Below, piece after piece: positions 38,279 through 49,000 of a stretch of DNA of 64,000 nt. Under the pieces are notes generated by a model. The model was not told the DNA's origin. It was given only the letters and a program-made list of their open reading frames with translations, and searched no databases. Source of the stretch: Caldifarciminota bacterium UBA1063 (GTDB lineage: Bacteria; Hydrothermota; Hydrothermia; UBA1063); NCBI GenBank assembly GCA_002316275.1, contig DCDE01000004.1, positions 1 to 64,000 on the forward strand, read 5' to 3'. Both the position numbers and the translations under genes were made by a program. Within the stretch, counting starts at the first letter, position 1. Each line of letters starts with the position of its first letter.

Positions 38279-39148
38279 ATGGCTATATTGCTAAGCAGAA
38301 GTTCAAGGGTTGTGGTACAGGGGATTACAGGAAGGGATGGCTCTTTCCACGCAAAACTTATGAAAGAGTATGGCACAAAAGTAGTTGCAGGCGTTACACC
38401 AGGTAAGGGCGGCCTATTTGTTGATAGTATACCTGTATTTAACACAGTAAAGGATGCTATTGAAAAAGAAGGAGCAAACGTTTCGTGCATTTTCGTCCCT
38501 GCTCCATTTGCTGCTGATGCTATCATGGAAGCGGCTGACGCAGGAATAAAACTCATCGTGGTAATTACAGAGGGAATTCCAGTACAAGATATGATCAAAG
38601 CGGTCAAATTCGTTGAAGAAAAGGGGGCAAGAATGATTGGTCCCAATTGTCCAGGCCTGATTACCCCAGACGAGTCAAAGGTAGGAATTCTCCCAGGTCA
38701 CATTTTTTCGAGGGGTCCCGTTGGGGTTATCTCAAGGAGTGGCACCCTTACATACGAAATTGTAAGCCATCTAACAAACGCAGGTATTGGACAGTCTACA
38801 GCGATTGGAATTGGCGGGGACCCTGTGATTGGTTCAAAATTCATCGATCTCCTTAAACTTTTTAAGGATGACAGTGAAACTAAAGCTGTGGTATTGGTAG
38901 GAGAAATTGGTGGTACCGATGAACAGGACGCAGCCAACTATATTAAAAGTGAATTCCCAAAGCCCGTAGTTGCCTTTATTGCAGGAAGAACTGCTCCAAA
39001 AGAAAAAAGAATGGGCCACGCAGGGGCTATAATCTCCGGAAGCGAAGGCACTGCAGAAGAGAAAACGAAAGCCTTTACTGATGCAAAGGTACCCGTTGCA
39101 AAAGAACCTCAGGAAGTTGCAAAAATACTGGAGCAGTTATTAGCATGA
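38279..39148 (+). CDS. sucD: Succinyl-CoA synthetase alpha subunit SucD
   Basis: The alpha subunit carries the phosphorylated histidine and binds CoA. This 289-residue protein has the CoA-binding start ([16 protein letters not shown]), [38 protein letters not shown], and the active His in [10 protein letters not shown]. The beta subunit is not adjacent. An AGGGGGAG site precedes ATG 38279. It heads sucD-lolA-thioesterase, where each gene overlaps the next. Confidence 0.95.
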   Translation: MAILLSRSSRVVVQGITGRDGSFHAKLMKEYGTKVVAGVTPGKGGLFVDSIPVFNTVKDAIEKEGANVSCIFVPAPFAADAIMEAADAGIKLIVVITEGIPVQDMIKAVKFVEEKGARMIGPNCPGLITPDESKVGILPGHIFSRGPVGVISRSGTLTYEIVSHLTNAGIGQSTAIGIGGDPVIGSKFIDLLKLFKDDSETKAVVLVGEIGGTDEQDAANYIKSEFPKPVVAFIAGRTAPKEKRMGHAGAIISGSEGTAEEKTKAFTDAKVPVAKEPQEVAKILEQLLA

Positions 39149-39642
39149 TGCTATTCTTTTCGATGCTAATCGCTTTAGAGGTCGATACTATTGTACAGAA
39201 ATTCCAGCAATACGACTTTAAAGTAGATTTTTACGAAACTGTTTACTATAAAAACACGAATATTGTCGACACATTTCAAGGCACTATAAAGAAGGTATCC
39301 GACAAAATGGAAATGAATATCACTACTCCTTATAAGGGAAAGTATGAAATCTTCGGTGATACACTACTTTCAATAGTAGATGGTGACTCCAGCTTCTTCC
39401 CACTTGAAGAGGACGCCACTAAACTCTTGGATTTCAGTTTTTTGGGAGATACAACATCCCTCATCATACAAATAGAGGGCAATAGGATGGAACTTAAGCC
39501 CAGAGGGGATTCTTGGTTTAACTACATTAAATTACTCGAAAAAGAAGAACTGCCAGTGACACTGGAAGTAGATGATAATGAGAAGGTTACAAAATTTTAC
39601 TTTAATAATTGGAGATTCTATGAAAGAAAAACTCGAAAGTAA
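39145..39642 (+). CDS. LolA-like outer-membrane lipoprotein carrier
   Basis: This 165-residue protein has a short hydrophobic start (signal-like) and a LolA/LolB-type half-barrel pattern: [49 protein letters not shown] strands, and [11 protein letters not shown]. LolA chaperones lipoproteins across the periplasm. Divergence means this is a fold-level call. It overlaps sucD by four bases and the next gene by 23. Confidence 0.7.
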   Translation: MMLFFSMLIALEVDTIVQKFQQYDFKVDFYETVYYKNTNIVDTFQGTIKKVSDKMEMNITTPYKGKYEIFGDTLLSIVDGDSSFFPLEEDATKLLDFSFLGDTTSLIIQIEGNRMELKPRGDSWFNYIKLLEKEELPVTLEVDDNEKVTKFYFNNWRFYERKTRK

Positions 39643-40027
39643 CCAATTCTGCTTTGTATGTGGACAAGAAAACCCGAGGGGCCTTCGAGTAAAGATTCAA
39701 AGAAATAAAGATGAACGCTTCATAAGAATAGCTCTTGATAGTACTTTTGAAGGCTATAAGGGCGTTGTCCATGGAGGTATCCTCGTATCTCTTATGGACG
39801 AAGTAATGGCATATGCAGTGTCCGACGATAATTACTGGGGCATTACTGCATCTCTTGAGGTAAAATTCAGAAAAGTAGTAAGCTCACAAAAAACCATCAT
39901 AGTATCCGGTAAGGCTCTCGAGAAAAAGCGTTTATGGGCAAAGGCAGAAGCCCGGATAAGATATGAGAACGAAGAGGACGTCTTAGCTGAAGCCGAAGGT
40001 TTATTCAAGTTAATTCCTAATAAGTGA
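39620..40027 (+). CDS. PaaI-type hotdog thioesterase
   Basis: This 135-residue protein has the hotdog-fold thioesterase core (GVVHGGILVSLMDEVMAY, with HGG and the acid), preceded by the N-terminal CFVCGQENPRGL segment seen in one PaaI-like group. I chose ATG 39620 because TGGAG lies eight bases upstream; the frame is open to 39572 inside lolA. It would cleave acyl-CoA thioesters; substrate unknown. Confidence 0.85.
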   Translation: MKEKLESNQFCFVCGQENPRGLRVKIQRNKDERFIRIALDSTFEGYKGVVHGGILVSLMDEVMAYAVSDDNYWGITASLEVKFRKVVSSQKTIIVSGKALEKKRLWAKAEARIRYENEEDVLAEAEGLFKLIPNK

Positions 40028-40433
40028 CCTCATAGAAAATTAATTTTACCACTGACCTTTAACAAGAACGTTTCAGGGGAAATAGTTTATAGTCTCACAT
40101 ACTAGTAGAATTTGAAATCCAGTCTTTTTCAAAAATACAATATTTACCTTTCAAAAGCTACAGACCGCGGGTGTCTATAGGGGAAGGAATTCTATAATTT
40201 AACTTTCAAGCATTATAAACGCTGCCTTTATAGGTATTTAACTGCTGCAGAGCTACAAATATACCCATCAAACACAAAAATCTCTTAAATTCTCTATAAT
40301 CTTCGTATCCAAAATCGATAGGATTTTAGAGAGTTCCCATAATTTAATCTTTAACCTGAAAAATCACCCTTCCACCTTTTCTGAACCTATCGGCTTTAAT
40401 ATTTAGGTCACACAACTATTCCGTTTATTCCCA
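40028..40433. other. Gap without a recognisable gene (about 405 bases)
   Basis: No frame of useful length with a start and ribosome site on either strand, and no strong hairpin followed by a U-tract. It lies between the ends of the thioesterase gene and the lipoprotein gene, a convergent pair, so no promoter is needed here; this is unusually loose spacing for the window and may be decayed sequence. Confidence 0.5.
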
Positions 40434-41369
40434 TTACCAGATATTCAGGATTTGCCCTGATTCAAGAGTTATTCGTAGAAAGCTCCTGTGCTGCGAATCA
40501 TCAAATTCGTATTTAACACCCTTAACATCTCCAATATCAGTTTTATTTCCCAAAAAGTTACCATCTATAGGCCGATACTTTCTATCACCGCTATCATGCT
40601 GTATGCTTGAGATCTCAGTATCTAAAAGGAAAGTAACATTGGAATATACTGATGTTACACTAACGCTTCTTGTAGAATCGCGGTGGCATTCCACTGCCAC
40701 TCGAACGGTATCACCATAAATCTGGTCTTCCGCCATCCTTACTACACCACCATCAATTGACCCGACAAAAGTAGGATCCATACTTTCGATTCCAGCAGAG
40801 AGGTATTGCGCAGCAACATCACTGGTCCGGGAATTCAAAGATAGCACCGTCCCATCAATTTCAAAGTTTGAAGTATATAGTCTCTCTTGGTTCTTCTTGA
40901 GGTCTAAACTACCACTTATAATATGAAGATATTGTGAGATTTCCCTATAGCTATGTACACTCAAAATAAGATCCAACGTATCCGCACCATTAAGCCACTT
41001 CAAAGAGATTAGGGAATCGGATGGATAAATTTTGACCCAGCCTGAATCACTATAAAGATATTCACCAAATGAACTATAGCTATTAATGTACAAGTTCCCA
41101 TAAACATAAACCGTGTTGATAAAAGGTGTAGGGTCTGTCGGATCTTGGACCCAAAATGCTTTATCAATACCGACAAGAATCGGTATTCCCTCGGGCTCGG
41201 GGAGCTGTGCAAGTTGAATCACTACCTCGTTGGAATCTAAATCCTTGTACAATTCACTGAGTTCCTGTACTGCTAACACTGCTTCATCTTCGTAAAGAAA
41301 CGATATTTTTTTACAGGACAGAGAAATACACAATACAACCAAAATTAATAGAATGCTACACTTCTTCAT
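40434..41369 (-). CDS. Putative lipoprotein of unknown function
   Basis: This 311-residue protein starts at ATG 41369 (GGAGGTG just upstream). It has a lipoprotein-like signal ending at Cys19 (CISLSC, an imperfect lipobox). The mature part is mostly polar beta-strand-like with many Ser, Asp and Tyr (for example GSLDLKKNQERLYTSNFEIDG) and no motif I recognise. It is probably an envelope protein. It is the only gene of its unit, lying behind the cyclase gene with its own promoter. Confidence 0.75.
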   Translation of the reverse strand: MKKCSILLILVVLCISLSCKKISFLYEDEAVLAVQELSELYKDLDSNEVVIQLAQLPEPEGIPILVGIDKAFWVQDPTDPTPFINTVYVYGNLYINSYSSFGEYLYSDSGWVKIYPSDSLISLKWLNGADTLDLILSVHSYREISQYLHIISGSLDLKKNQERLYTSNFEIDGTVLSLNSRTSDVAAQYLSAGIESMDPTFVGSIDGGVVRMAEDQIYGDTVRVAVECHRDSTRSVSVTSVYSNVTFLLDTEISSIQHDSGDRKYRPIDGNFLGNKTDIGDVKGVKYEFDDSQHRSFLRITLESGQILNIW

Positions 41370-41387
41370 CTTCACCTCCACCTGAAT

Positions 41388-41416
41388 ATTTTACTCTCAG
41401 AATGATTTTCAGTCAA
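41388..41416 (-). promoter_or_regulatory. Predicted promoter of the lipoprotein gene
   Basis: On the minus strand TTGACT (41416-41411), 17-base spacer, TAAAAT (41393-41388). The leader is about 12 bases and carries GGAGGTG before ATG 41369. It lies just past the cyclase stop codon. Confidence 0.65.
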
Positions 41417-41422
41417 TATTTT

Positions 41423-44400
41423 TTAGTTAAAAGATTGCAAAACGGCAAGCAACAAATGTGCACCGTGCTCCCTAAGCATACCAAACAGATATACGCGGCC
41501 CCTTGGATCCGAAATCCTTGGGAAGTTATCAATATCTATAATGAGTCTTAGGTTTTCTTCTTTAAGGAGCGAAGATAGGGAACTCATCCTTTCGCCACCA
41601 AGTATTAGGAATAACGTTAGCCAAGACAATCTTAGTTCTGGCGAGGATCTCTTGACACTATCAAACCATGCCGACAGCGTTTCGAGATCAGGATATGTAA
41701 TCTGCATCCCGCAAAGGTACTGCACCAAACCTGCATTTATAAGACTCTCCACATTTCTCAACCCCGAATCCGAAAGTATCACAAATGCTCGGGATTCAAT
41801 GATCATCTGCTTCGCACCCTCATAATCACCCAACAACGCCTTTATTGCTGCTTGGTACACTCGTACTTGAAAGATCCTGCTCTTATTATCCAAACGGAAA
41901 AATATCTCTTCAACCCTTTTAAACACCTCTAATGCAACGTTAAAATCCATCTTGCAGTATGCTAATACACCTTTGAGTAAATATAAAATCCCGAGCTTCG
42001 AAGGAGGTAAACCAGGAGATAATAAAAGTACTTCATCGAGAAGGTCTGCTACCTTCTCATAACCGTATAACTCAAGATAGATTCCAGCCAGGTTAATTGT
42101 TGTCTCGGCAAGATAGTCTGCTAATTTCAAATCTCTAAAAATTTTTCTTGCTTCTTCAAAGTGATGTCTCGCCTCATCGAGCTGCTGACGGTTTAAAAAC
42201 ACCCTTCCAAGATTATTCAGAGTGACCGCCAGTAAAAATCTACTTCCCGTCTTTTTCACAATGTCAAGAGCCTTTACCAAATGCTCCTCGGCAACTTCTA
42301 ATTCCCATTTACTTAGGTAAATCTGACTCACATTGATCAAGATTTTTGCTTGAGACACAAACTCCCCAATTTCTTCAAAAATCAATTTTGCCCTATCATA
42401 ATAGGAAATTGCCTCACTAAGATTACCATTTATTTGTTCTATATTGCCGAGAAGGTTAAAATCAGCGCCGAGAGTTTTCAAAGCATCACGTGAGCTAAGA
42501 CCAAAACTTTCAATAGTTTTGATACTTAAATGGCCATAAGTAGCTGCATCTTTTAAATCATCCATCCTCCAGTATACCCACGCTTTCTTGTAGTTTGCAT
42601 ACGCTTTGATTTCTGGATCAGAGGATTCAGATGCACGGCAAAGATATCGAAAGGCTTCATCAAACTTTGATAACTTTTCATATATGCTAGACATCAATAT
42701 CTCGTATCTCAGCTGAAGTATCGATCCATCTCCAAGAGCAGAAACATTTGAACTTAGGATATCCAGAGCGTCTTCGTACTCACCCATTCCTTCAAGGCAT
42801 TGGGCAATTTTATAAGCCACCTCAGGATTTACCTTTAGGCTCCGGTAAGCTTGTAAAGCATAACTATAAAAACCCTTTGAAAACGCAACATCGCCAGCCA
42901 TTTCGTAGTATTCAGTAGCCTTTTCGCCATTATTAGATTTCTCAAAGTGTGACGCAGTCAGGAAGAGTAGATGCTCATCTTTTCCCTCTAACTTTTCAAA
43001 CTCCACTGCCACAATACTATGGAGCCTCTCTTTCTCTTTTCTCGTTAAAAGGGAATATATAGCATCCTTTAGTAGTTCGTTTCTAAAAATGTATTCATAG
43101 TCTCCTGGGATATATGTGAATCCCTGAGAGATGATAAATCCTTCCTTTTCTAACATATTTAGACTACTTTCTACACTTCTTTGTAAAACTTTTGCGAGAA
43201 TATTCTTCCAGAAGTGATTTCCAATCACCGAGGCAGCTTTTATAAGATCTTTTTCATCCTCAGGAAGTCTATCTACAAACGCAACGAGTACGCTATTTAT
43301 GCTTTCAGGCATTGAGAAATCTTCCGCCTTTATCCTAAGAGGTCCATAAACAAGTAGGTCCCTCTCCCTAAGATAATAAACAAGTTCTTCGATAAAATAT
43401 GGGTTACCGCGAGTTTTGGCCAAGAGCATGCTCAAAAATTCATCAGAAATTTCATCTGAATTACTTTGTAATACCGAGCGGCAGACCTCTTTTACGAATC
43501 CTTCTCCCATTCCTGTAAGTTCGATACTATAATCAAAGTCAACCTCTTCTAAAAGCTCCCTCGAAATAAAAATAAAAATCAATGAACCAGCCCTTATTTC
43601 TTCTTTTAATCCTATAAAAAAGTTTTTCGACTCCCTGTCTACAAACTGAGCATCATCAAGAAATACAACTACACTTCCAAGGTCGCCAAGAGCTGCTTCA
43701 AAAATTCTCTGCATCTCCGTTTTAATTTCCCTAAGTACTTCAGTAGAAAAAAACAGATCTCCTTTAATAACACTTAAAATCTTTATAGATACCAATTCTG
43801 CATCATTCTTTGAGAAACCGTGCTTATTTTCAAGGTAATGGGCTACACTGGTAATGTCCAGTACTCCTGAAATTACTCGCCCTAAAATATCCTGCAAAAT
43901 TTTCTCAACAGCATACATAGGAGTCTGTTTTATGGAATCACACCTCAGATAAAAAGTCTTAATATCCGGAAATTCCGTTAGAATTCCACCCTTTAGTTCT
44001 GCACAAAAACGTGTCTTACCAATCCCAGCTTCACCTACAACCCCTCCGATATGCACACCTGGTCTCTCGACACTACCCTTTATCCAGCCTAAAATACTCT
44101 CCATCTCCGCCTCTCGACCGGAGAAAGGGGTCTTGAATCTTCCTTGAATGAAGAACTCACTTTCCATAGATTTTTCACCCAGAACCTCAAAAAGATGGAT
44201 TGGTTCTTCTCTACCCTTAACCCTTACGAGCCCAATTTCTTTGAAATAGAAATCCTGGAACGTCAGATTGACAAGGGATTCTGTGACATATATTTTCCCG
44301 GGTCCAGCAATCTCTTCTATTCTCTGAGCAACATTCACAGTATCACCAAGCACCGTAGGTTTTTCTCCCGCAATTGAAGACCATAAAACCTCACCAGTGT

Positions 44401-44734
44401 TCACACCAATCCTCATTTTTATATTGACCCTTTCAATAGAATTCAGCTTTTCAAGGTATTTCTGCATGGCAATTGAAGTCAAAATAGCCCTTCTCGCATC
44501 ATCACCGTAAGCAACTGGTGCACCAAATACTGCCATTACAGCATCCCCTATAAATTTGTCCAGATAACCACCATTTCTCTCTATAATTTCTTTAAACTCT
44601 TTGAAAATCTTATCAATTAATTCTTGAAGGTCCTCAGGATCAAGAAATTCGGAAAGGCTGGTAAAACCCTTAATATCACCAAAGATTACAGTTACACTTC
44701 TCCTTTCAGGCTTTATCAACTTGCTTGTATACAT
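41423..44734 (-). CDS. Class III adenylate cyclase fused to AAA-type ATPase and TPR repeats
   Basis: A 1103-residue signalling protein. Residues about 12-185 are a class III cyclase with metal aspartates D20 and D64, adenine-specifying K60 and D131, and transition-state N134 and R138, all present, so it should make cAMP. From about 205 a STAND/MalT-like ATPase follows with intact Walker A GEAGIGKT (234-241) and Walker B VVVFLDDAQ. The C-terminal 500 residues are TPR repeats (for example ATTINLAGIYLELYGYEKVADLL). This cyclase-ATPase-TPR plan is known in bacterial signalling proteins; the signal is unknown. It starts at ATG 44734, 23 bases from the divergent TauE gene. Confidence 0.93.
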   Translation of the reverse strand: MYTSKLIKPERRSVTVIFGDIKGFTSLSEFLDPEDLQELIDKIFKEFKEIIERNGGYLDKFIGDAVMAVFGAPVAYGDDARRAILTSIAMQKYLEKLNSIERVNIKMRIGVNTGEVLWSSIAGEKPTVLGDTVNVAQRIEEIAGPGKIYVTESLVNLTFQDFYFKEIGLVRVKGREEPIHLFEVLGEKSMESEFFIQGRFKTPFSGREAEMESILGWIKGSVERPGVHIGGVVGEAGIGKTRFCAELKGGILTEFPDIKTFYLRCDSIKQTPMYAVEKILQDILGRVISGVLDITSVAHYLENKHGFSKNDAELVSIKILSVIKGDLFFSTEVLREIKTEMQRIFEAALGDLGSVVVFLDDAQFVDRESKNFFIGLKEEIRAGSLIFIFISRELLEEVDFDYSIELTGMGEGFVKEVCRSVLQSNSDEISDEFLSMLLAKTRGNPYFIEELVYYLRERDLLVYGPLRIKAEDFSMPESINSVLVAFVDRLPEDEKDLIKAASVIGNHFWKNILAKVLQRSVESSLNMLEKEGFIISQGFTYIPGDYEYIFRNELLKDAIYSLLTRKEKERLHSIVAVEFEKLEGKDEHLLFLTASHFEKSNNGEKATEYYEMAGDVAFSKGFYSYALQAYRSLKVNPEVAYKIAQCLEGMGEYEDALDILSSNVSALGDGSILQLRYEILMSSIYEKLSKFDEAFRYLCRASESSDPEIKAYANYKKAWVYWRMDDLKDAATYGHLSIKTIESFGLSSRDALKTLGADFNLLGNIEQINGNLSEAISYYDRAKLIFEEIGEFVSQAKILINVSQIYLSKWELEVAEEHLVKALDIVKKTGSRFLLAVTLNNLGRVFLNRQQLDEARHHFEEARKIFRDLKLADYLAETTINLAGIYLELYGYEKVADLLDEVLLLSPGLPPSKLGILYLLKGVLAYCKMDFNVALEVFKRVEEIFFRLDNKSRIFQVRVYQAAIKALLGDYEGAKQMIIESRAFVILSDSGLRNVESLINAGLVQYLCGMQITYPDLETLSAWFDSVKRSSPELRLSWLTLFLILGGERMSSLSSLLKEENLRLIIDIDNFPRISDPRGRVYLFGMLREHGAHLLLAVLQSFN

Positions 44735-44752
44735 AGGATAAATTATTATATA
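44725..44752 (+). promoter_or_regulatory. Predicted promoter of the TauE-like gene, leaderless type
   Basis: TTGTAT (44725-44730), 16-base spacer, TATATA (44747-44752), then five bases to ATG 44758. It overlaps the 5' end of the divergent cyclase gene; on that strand a TATAAT (44750-44745) lies ten bases before ATG 44734, so the two promoters share sequence. Confidence 0.5.
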
Positions 44753-44757
44753 GGATT

Positions 44758-45117
44758 ATGTGGGTTCTGTGGGGGATTTTAGTAGGCCTCATAGCTGGCG
44801 TGGTGAGTGGTTTTTTTGGTATCGGTGGGGCAACCATTTTGACTCCTATATTAATATATGTTTTCAAAATGGGCCAGCATATGGCTCAAGGAACTTCGTT
44901 AGCCGCACTTCTATTACCTGTTGGGCTTTTAGCGTTTCTTCAATATTATAAAGCTGGTAACTCTGATATAAAGTTAGGCTTGTGCATTGCAGTAGGACTG
45001 TTCTTGGGTGGGTATTTTGGTGGTATGTTTGCTCAAAAGGTAAATGCCTTAGCTCTTCGGAAAGCTTTTGCAGTATATCTTATAATAGTTGGAATCCAGC
45101 TCTTTTTCAAAAAATAG
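44758..45117 (+). CDS. Half-length TauE/SafE-family membrane transporter
   Basis: TauE/SafE (DUF81) transporters move anions such as sulfite or sulfoacetate. The usual protein is 240-270 residues with two repeats of four helices; this one has only 119 residues and four helices, with the family opening GLIAGVVSGFFGIGGATILTP and LGGYFGGMFAQKV. The reading frame is complete and well bounded, so it is probably a genuine half-size transporter that dimerises, not a fragment. Its 3' end overlaps the PAP2 gene by 11 bases. Confidence 0.83.
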   Translation: MWVLWGILVGLIAGVVSGFFGIGGATILTPILIYVFKMGQHMAQGTSLAALLLPVGLLAFLQYYKAGNSDIKLGLCIAVGLFLGGYFGGMFAQKVNALALRKAFAVYLIIVGIQLFFKK

Positions 45118-45652
45118 TAAGATCTTGAAATTTGTTCCTGAACTTATAAAATAGCTTCCCGCTGGTATAACCAACCAATGCTCCAAAAATTACATCTGTG
45201 GGCCAGTGCCTCCTAAGATAAACTCTTGAAAGTGACACCCCGCTTGCCCACAGATACAAAGGCAGGCTATATGTAGGGTGCATAGCGCTGTAGTAAGAGG
45301 CGACATAAAATGCAACAGATGCATGCCCTGATGGAAAAGAGGAATTACTACGCGTGGTGTAGAAACCATCAGGCCTATCTCTGTTCGTCACGTACTTCAG
45401 CGATTGAACTAAGAGGGATGTGGTACCAAGTCCAAGGGTATAGGACCTCATTGAGCCTGCATCGAATGGGTCTTTAAACGACCAATAGAGTAAAGAACAA
45501 AAAAGTATAGGCTCACTTTCCGCACTTTTACTCATTGTCTCAAACACTACATCACAGAAAGGTGAACGAAGGCCTCCAGCTACAATTTCCAAGCCTATAG
45601 AATCAGCGCTCTGGATTGAGAATAACAGCAAAAACTCTAGAATGAATTTCAC
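45107..45652 (-). CDS. PAP2-family membrane phosphatase
   Basis: This 181-residue protein starts with GTG 45652 (four-base overlap with DUF167). It has an N-terminal signal-like segment and the three PAP2 motifs KYVTNRDRP, PSGHAS and SRVYLRRHWPTD. These enzymes dephosphorylate lipid phosphates such as undecaprenyl pyrophosphate or phosphatidic acid. Substrate not determinable. Confidence 0.9.
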   Translation of the reverse strand: MKFILEFLLLFSIQSADSIGLEIVAGGLRSPFCDVVFETMSKSAESEPILFCSLLYWSFKDPFDAGSMRSYTLGLGTTSLLVQSLKYVTNRDRPDGFYTTRSNSSFPSGHASVAFYVASYYSAMHPTYSLPLYLWASGVSLSRVYLRRHWPTDVIFGALVGYTSGKLFYKFRNKFQDLTIF

Positions 45653-45912
45653 AATTCAAGCCTCCTTTTAACTTCTTCAAGGGTAAAATCTTCGAGGATT
45701 TCTACAAGTTTATTTCGTGACTTAATGCCAGATACAACCCTAACTTTACTCTCAGGAATATCCATTTTCTTACACAGAAACCTTATTAGATCTTCGTTAG
45801 CCTTCCCCTGCACAGGATCTTCTTTTACCATAACAACGATCTTATCACCTAATAACTTCACACCATATCCCTTCGATGACGGCTCTACTTTTATTCGCAT
45901 GATTAAACTCAT
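45649..45912 (-). CDS. DUF167 (YggU-like) protein
   Basis: This 87-residue protein has the DUF167 core (VKEDPVQGKANEDLIRFL, SGIKSRNKLVEI). Function unknown; members are broadly conserved and structure is known for some. Start ATG 45912 fits the TATAAT at 45924-45919, six bases upstream (leaderless); ATG 45900 is the alternative. It overlaps the PAP2 gene. Confidence 0.9.
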   Translation of the reverse strand: MSLIMRIKVEPSSKGYGVKLLGDKIVVMVKEDPVQGKANEDLIRFLCKKMDIPESKVRVVSGIKSRNKLVEILEDFTLEEVKRRLEL

Positions 45913-45918
45913 TTATAT

Positions 45919-45924
45919 ATTATA
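45919..45924 (-). promoter_or_regulatory. Candidate -10 box of the DUF167-PAP2 unit
   Basis: A perfect TATAAT on the minus strand six bases before ATG 45912, at leaderless spacing. The region 17 bases upstream (CCAGAA) is a poor -35. Confidence 0.4.
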
Positions 45925-45983
45925 ATGTGCCAACAGCGAATTCTGGCCCAGGGAACTATCATCAGTCTAGCTTTTTAAACCAT

Positions 45984-46012
45984 TTGCATTTTAACAAAGT
46001 CCCTTTTAAAAT
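45984..46012 (+). promoter_or_regulatory. Predicted promoter of the GGDEF protein gene
   Basis: TTGCAT (45984-45989), 17-base spacer, TAAAAT (46007-46012), ten bases to ATG 46023, leaving about three leader bases. No ribosome site. It places the start at 46023 and not at the upstream in-frame ATG 45927. Confidence 0.6.
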
Positions 46013-46022
46013 TATATTTGAG

Positions 46023-49000
46023 ATGAACGAAATTCTTAAAGAACCTTTAACTCAACTTTATCACCATAACTATTTTATTATCCGTATTGAAGAAGAAGTA
46101 TACAGAGCAAAGAGAAAAGGCCTTGGGCTCAGCCTGATCTTTATAGATATAGATTTTTTCAAGATGATAAACGATAACTTCGGGCATCAGGTAGGAGATG
46201 AAGTCCTCAAACAATTTTCAATGGATTTGAAAGACACAGTGAGGGAATCCGATCTGATATTTAGGTATGGTGGAGATGAATTCACGATTATTTTACCCGA
46301 AGCCTCTATAGATGACGCAATTAAAATATCTCAGAGAATCAAAGGAACCGTTGAAAAACAAGGCTATGGCCCTTCGGGAAGCTTGAGAATCTCGTTGAGC
46401 GTAGGCATATCACAGTTCCCCATCGATAGTGTTAATCCGGCTGATTTGATACAAAAGGCCGATGAAAGAAACCTTATTAGCAAAAGAACTGGAAGAGGTA
46501 AAATAGTATATAAAGACAATGTAGTGGAAGAATCGCAAACTATTTCTCTCTCTTCTGTGAGGATGGTCGGAAGAGAAAAAGAAATTAAGAGTTTTACGCA
46601 ACTTTTAACTGAATTTGCCAACTCCGATCGCAGGTTTATTGCCATCTTGAATGGTGTGAAAGGGAGCGGAATTACAAGACTTATTGAGGAAATTTCGAAC
46701 ATTGCGGCTATTGTTAGAATCAAACCGATCAATGTTACCCTCGTAGAGAAAGATCTTACAGACCGACTTGCGCTGGTAAGATCCATATTGAAGGAACTTT
46801 TGAAAGACGAAAAGGAAGAAGTCACTGGAGAATATGCAAATATTTTCGTTTATCCCCAAAAGGAAACACCCCGCGAAGATTTAACAGTAATTAGTAACGA
46901 ACAAAAGTTAATTGATACTGTTTTAGAATTACTTTCTAAAAGGTCAAAAAATCAAAAAATACTTCTTACCATCAATAATGGGCAACTTATTTCTAAAGAA
47001 AGCATGCCTTTGCTCGTTCAGATATTACAATCCAGTAAGGCAAAAGATGCCTCTCTTATCATAGCTGAAAAAGGAAGAAATGGTTTTGAAAAGGAACTAT
47101 CGTCACTTTCCGAGGTAATACATTATTTTGAAGTGTTACCACTAACAAGAGAAGAGGTAAAAACCCTACTGTGGCAAATATTGAGATCGGAGCCAGATGA
47201 AAACTTCCTGGATTGGATAATGGCACAAACCGCAGGGCGACCCTTGTACATTGATAAGATTTTAAACATCCTACTACTCTCAAATAAGCTTTCCCCAGCT
47301 GAAAACCACTGGATTTTGAGTGACGATTATTATATAGGAGTAGAAAATACCTTCCTACCGCTGGTTGAAGAGATATCAAGCCTCACACCGCAGGAGAGGG
47401 ACGTGCTTGAAGTCTGTGCAGTATACAACATCAGTTTCTCTTGCTCGGTAATTGCGGCACTTACGGAGCTACCCGTTACTGAAATAGACGAGATTTTTAA
47501 TAGCCTCTGTACAAAAGGATATTTAGAAGAGATTATCCCATATAATCTCTATAGATTCCCCAACCAACTGATAAAAGAAATAGTCTATTTTCAAATCCCA
47601 AAAGAAAAACGCACAAAAATGCATTTTAAAATTGCACGCATGCTTGACAATAACCCTGAAGAAATATCAAGACTTAACCCTCAGATCCTATATGAACACT
47701 ACGTAAATGGCGGTATGGAACATAAAGCAATTCCCCACATTGAGTCAATGATTAGAAATGCAATTAAAAAGAAGGAATTTAAAAAGGCGACTGAACTCAT
47801 TCAGAGAATTTTTGAAATCGAAGATAATAAACTTCAAGTTTCTGAGCAGATCGGCCTTTTAAGGGAACTTGGAATGTGTTTAAAAAATGTTGGAGACTTT
47901 GACTCAAGTTTTGCAAAGTTGAAACAAGCACTTGAACTTGCACAAAAGCACGGAGAAAAATATGAAGAAGCCCTCGTGAGGCTTGAAATGACGAGGATCC
48001 AATACACTAACCGAGATGAACATGAATTTCTTACAAACATTGAACAAATTCAACAGATTGGAAGTCAACTGAATGACCACAGAATCCTTGCAAAAGCTCT
48101 TGTGGATAAAGCTTTATATTATTATGATTTTGAAAAAAAACCAACTAAAGCTATACTGACTCTCGATGAAGCTCTGGATCTTTTAAAAGAAGAAGAAGAC
48201 CATGAATTGCTTACAAGAATCTATGGGAATTTAGGGAATTTTTATGCGCACCTAAAACAATATCAGAAGGCAAAGGAAAACTTTGAGATTGCCCTTTATC
48301 ATGCAAGAATCTGCAACAATCCGGATTACATCTGCACAATAATGCTCAACTACGGTGTAATCCAATCTATTTTGGAGGATTTAGAAAACAGCAGGAAAAC
48401 TTTAGAAAAAACCCTGGAATTCGCGAAGAGAGAGAATATAATGTACCTGATGCCCCATCTATATTCAAATCTGGCAATGATATATGTCAACTACGGAGAG
48501 TATTCAATTGCAATCAAATACATGGAAAAAACTATAGATTACGCAAAGGAAATGGACCTCAAAGCAGATGTCACTACTTATGAAACATACCTTTACGGAA
48601 TCAGGTCATATCTGGGTGACCAAGAGTACTACACTTCAAAACTTGAGGAAATTGTTGAAAAAGAGTTACATAACACCGAGGCTTGGGAAAGGGCTAATTG
48701 CTACCTTATAAATAACTATTCTTTCCTGGGGAAATTATCAAACCTGGAAAAAATCTATAAGAATATGTCCAATTTTAGGAACCTTATGCTAAAAAATGCT
48801 GCCGAGATTACATTGTACGAAAACATTATCATCTTCTCAAAAGAAAGTAAAAAACTTATAGACTTCATTAAACAGAAGGAAAAAGAATCAATTACCAAAG
48901 CCGATTCCATAGGCAAAGTCAACTCTGGCACAGTACTTTACTTATATCATTCTATTACTGGCGAACCCACAGACGTAACACTTGATGAAGTACTTGAGCT

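Noticed and set aside
41370..41381. Longer start (GTG 41381) for the lipoprotein gene
   Set aside because: The GGAGGTG ribosome site lies immediately before ATG 41369 and would be inside the longer frame.
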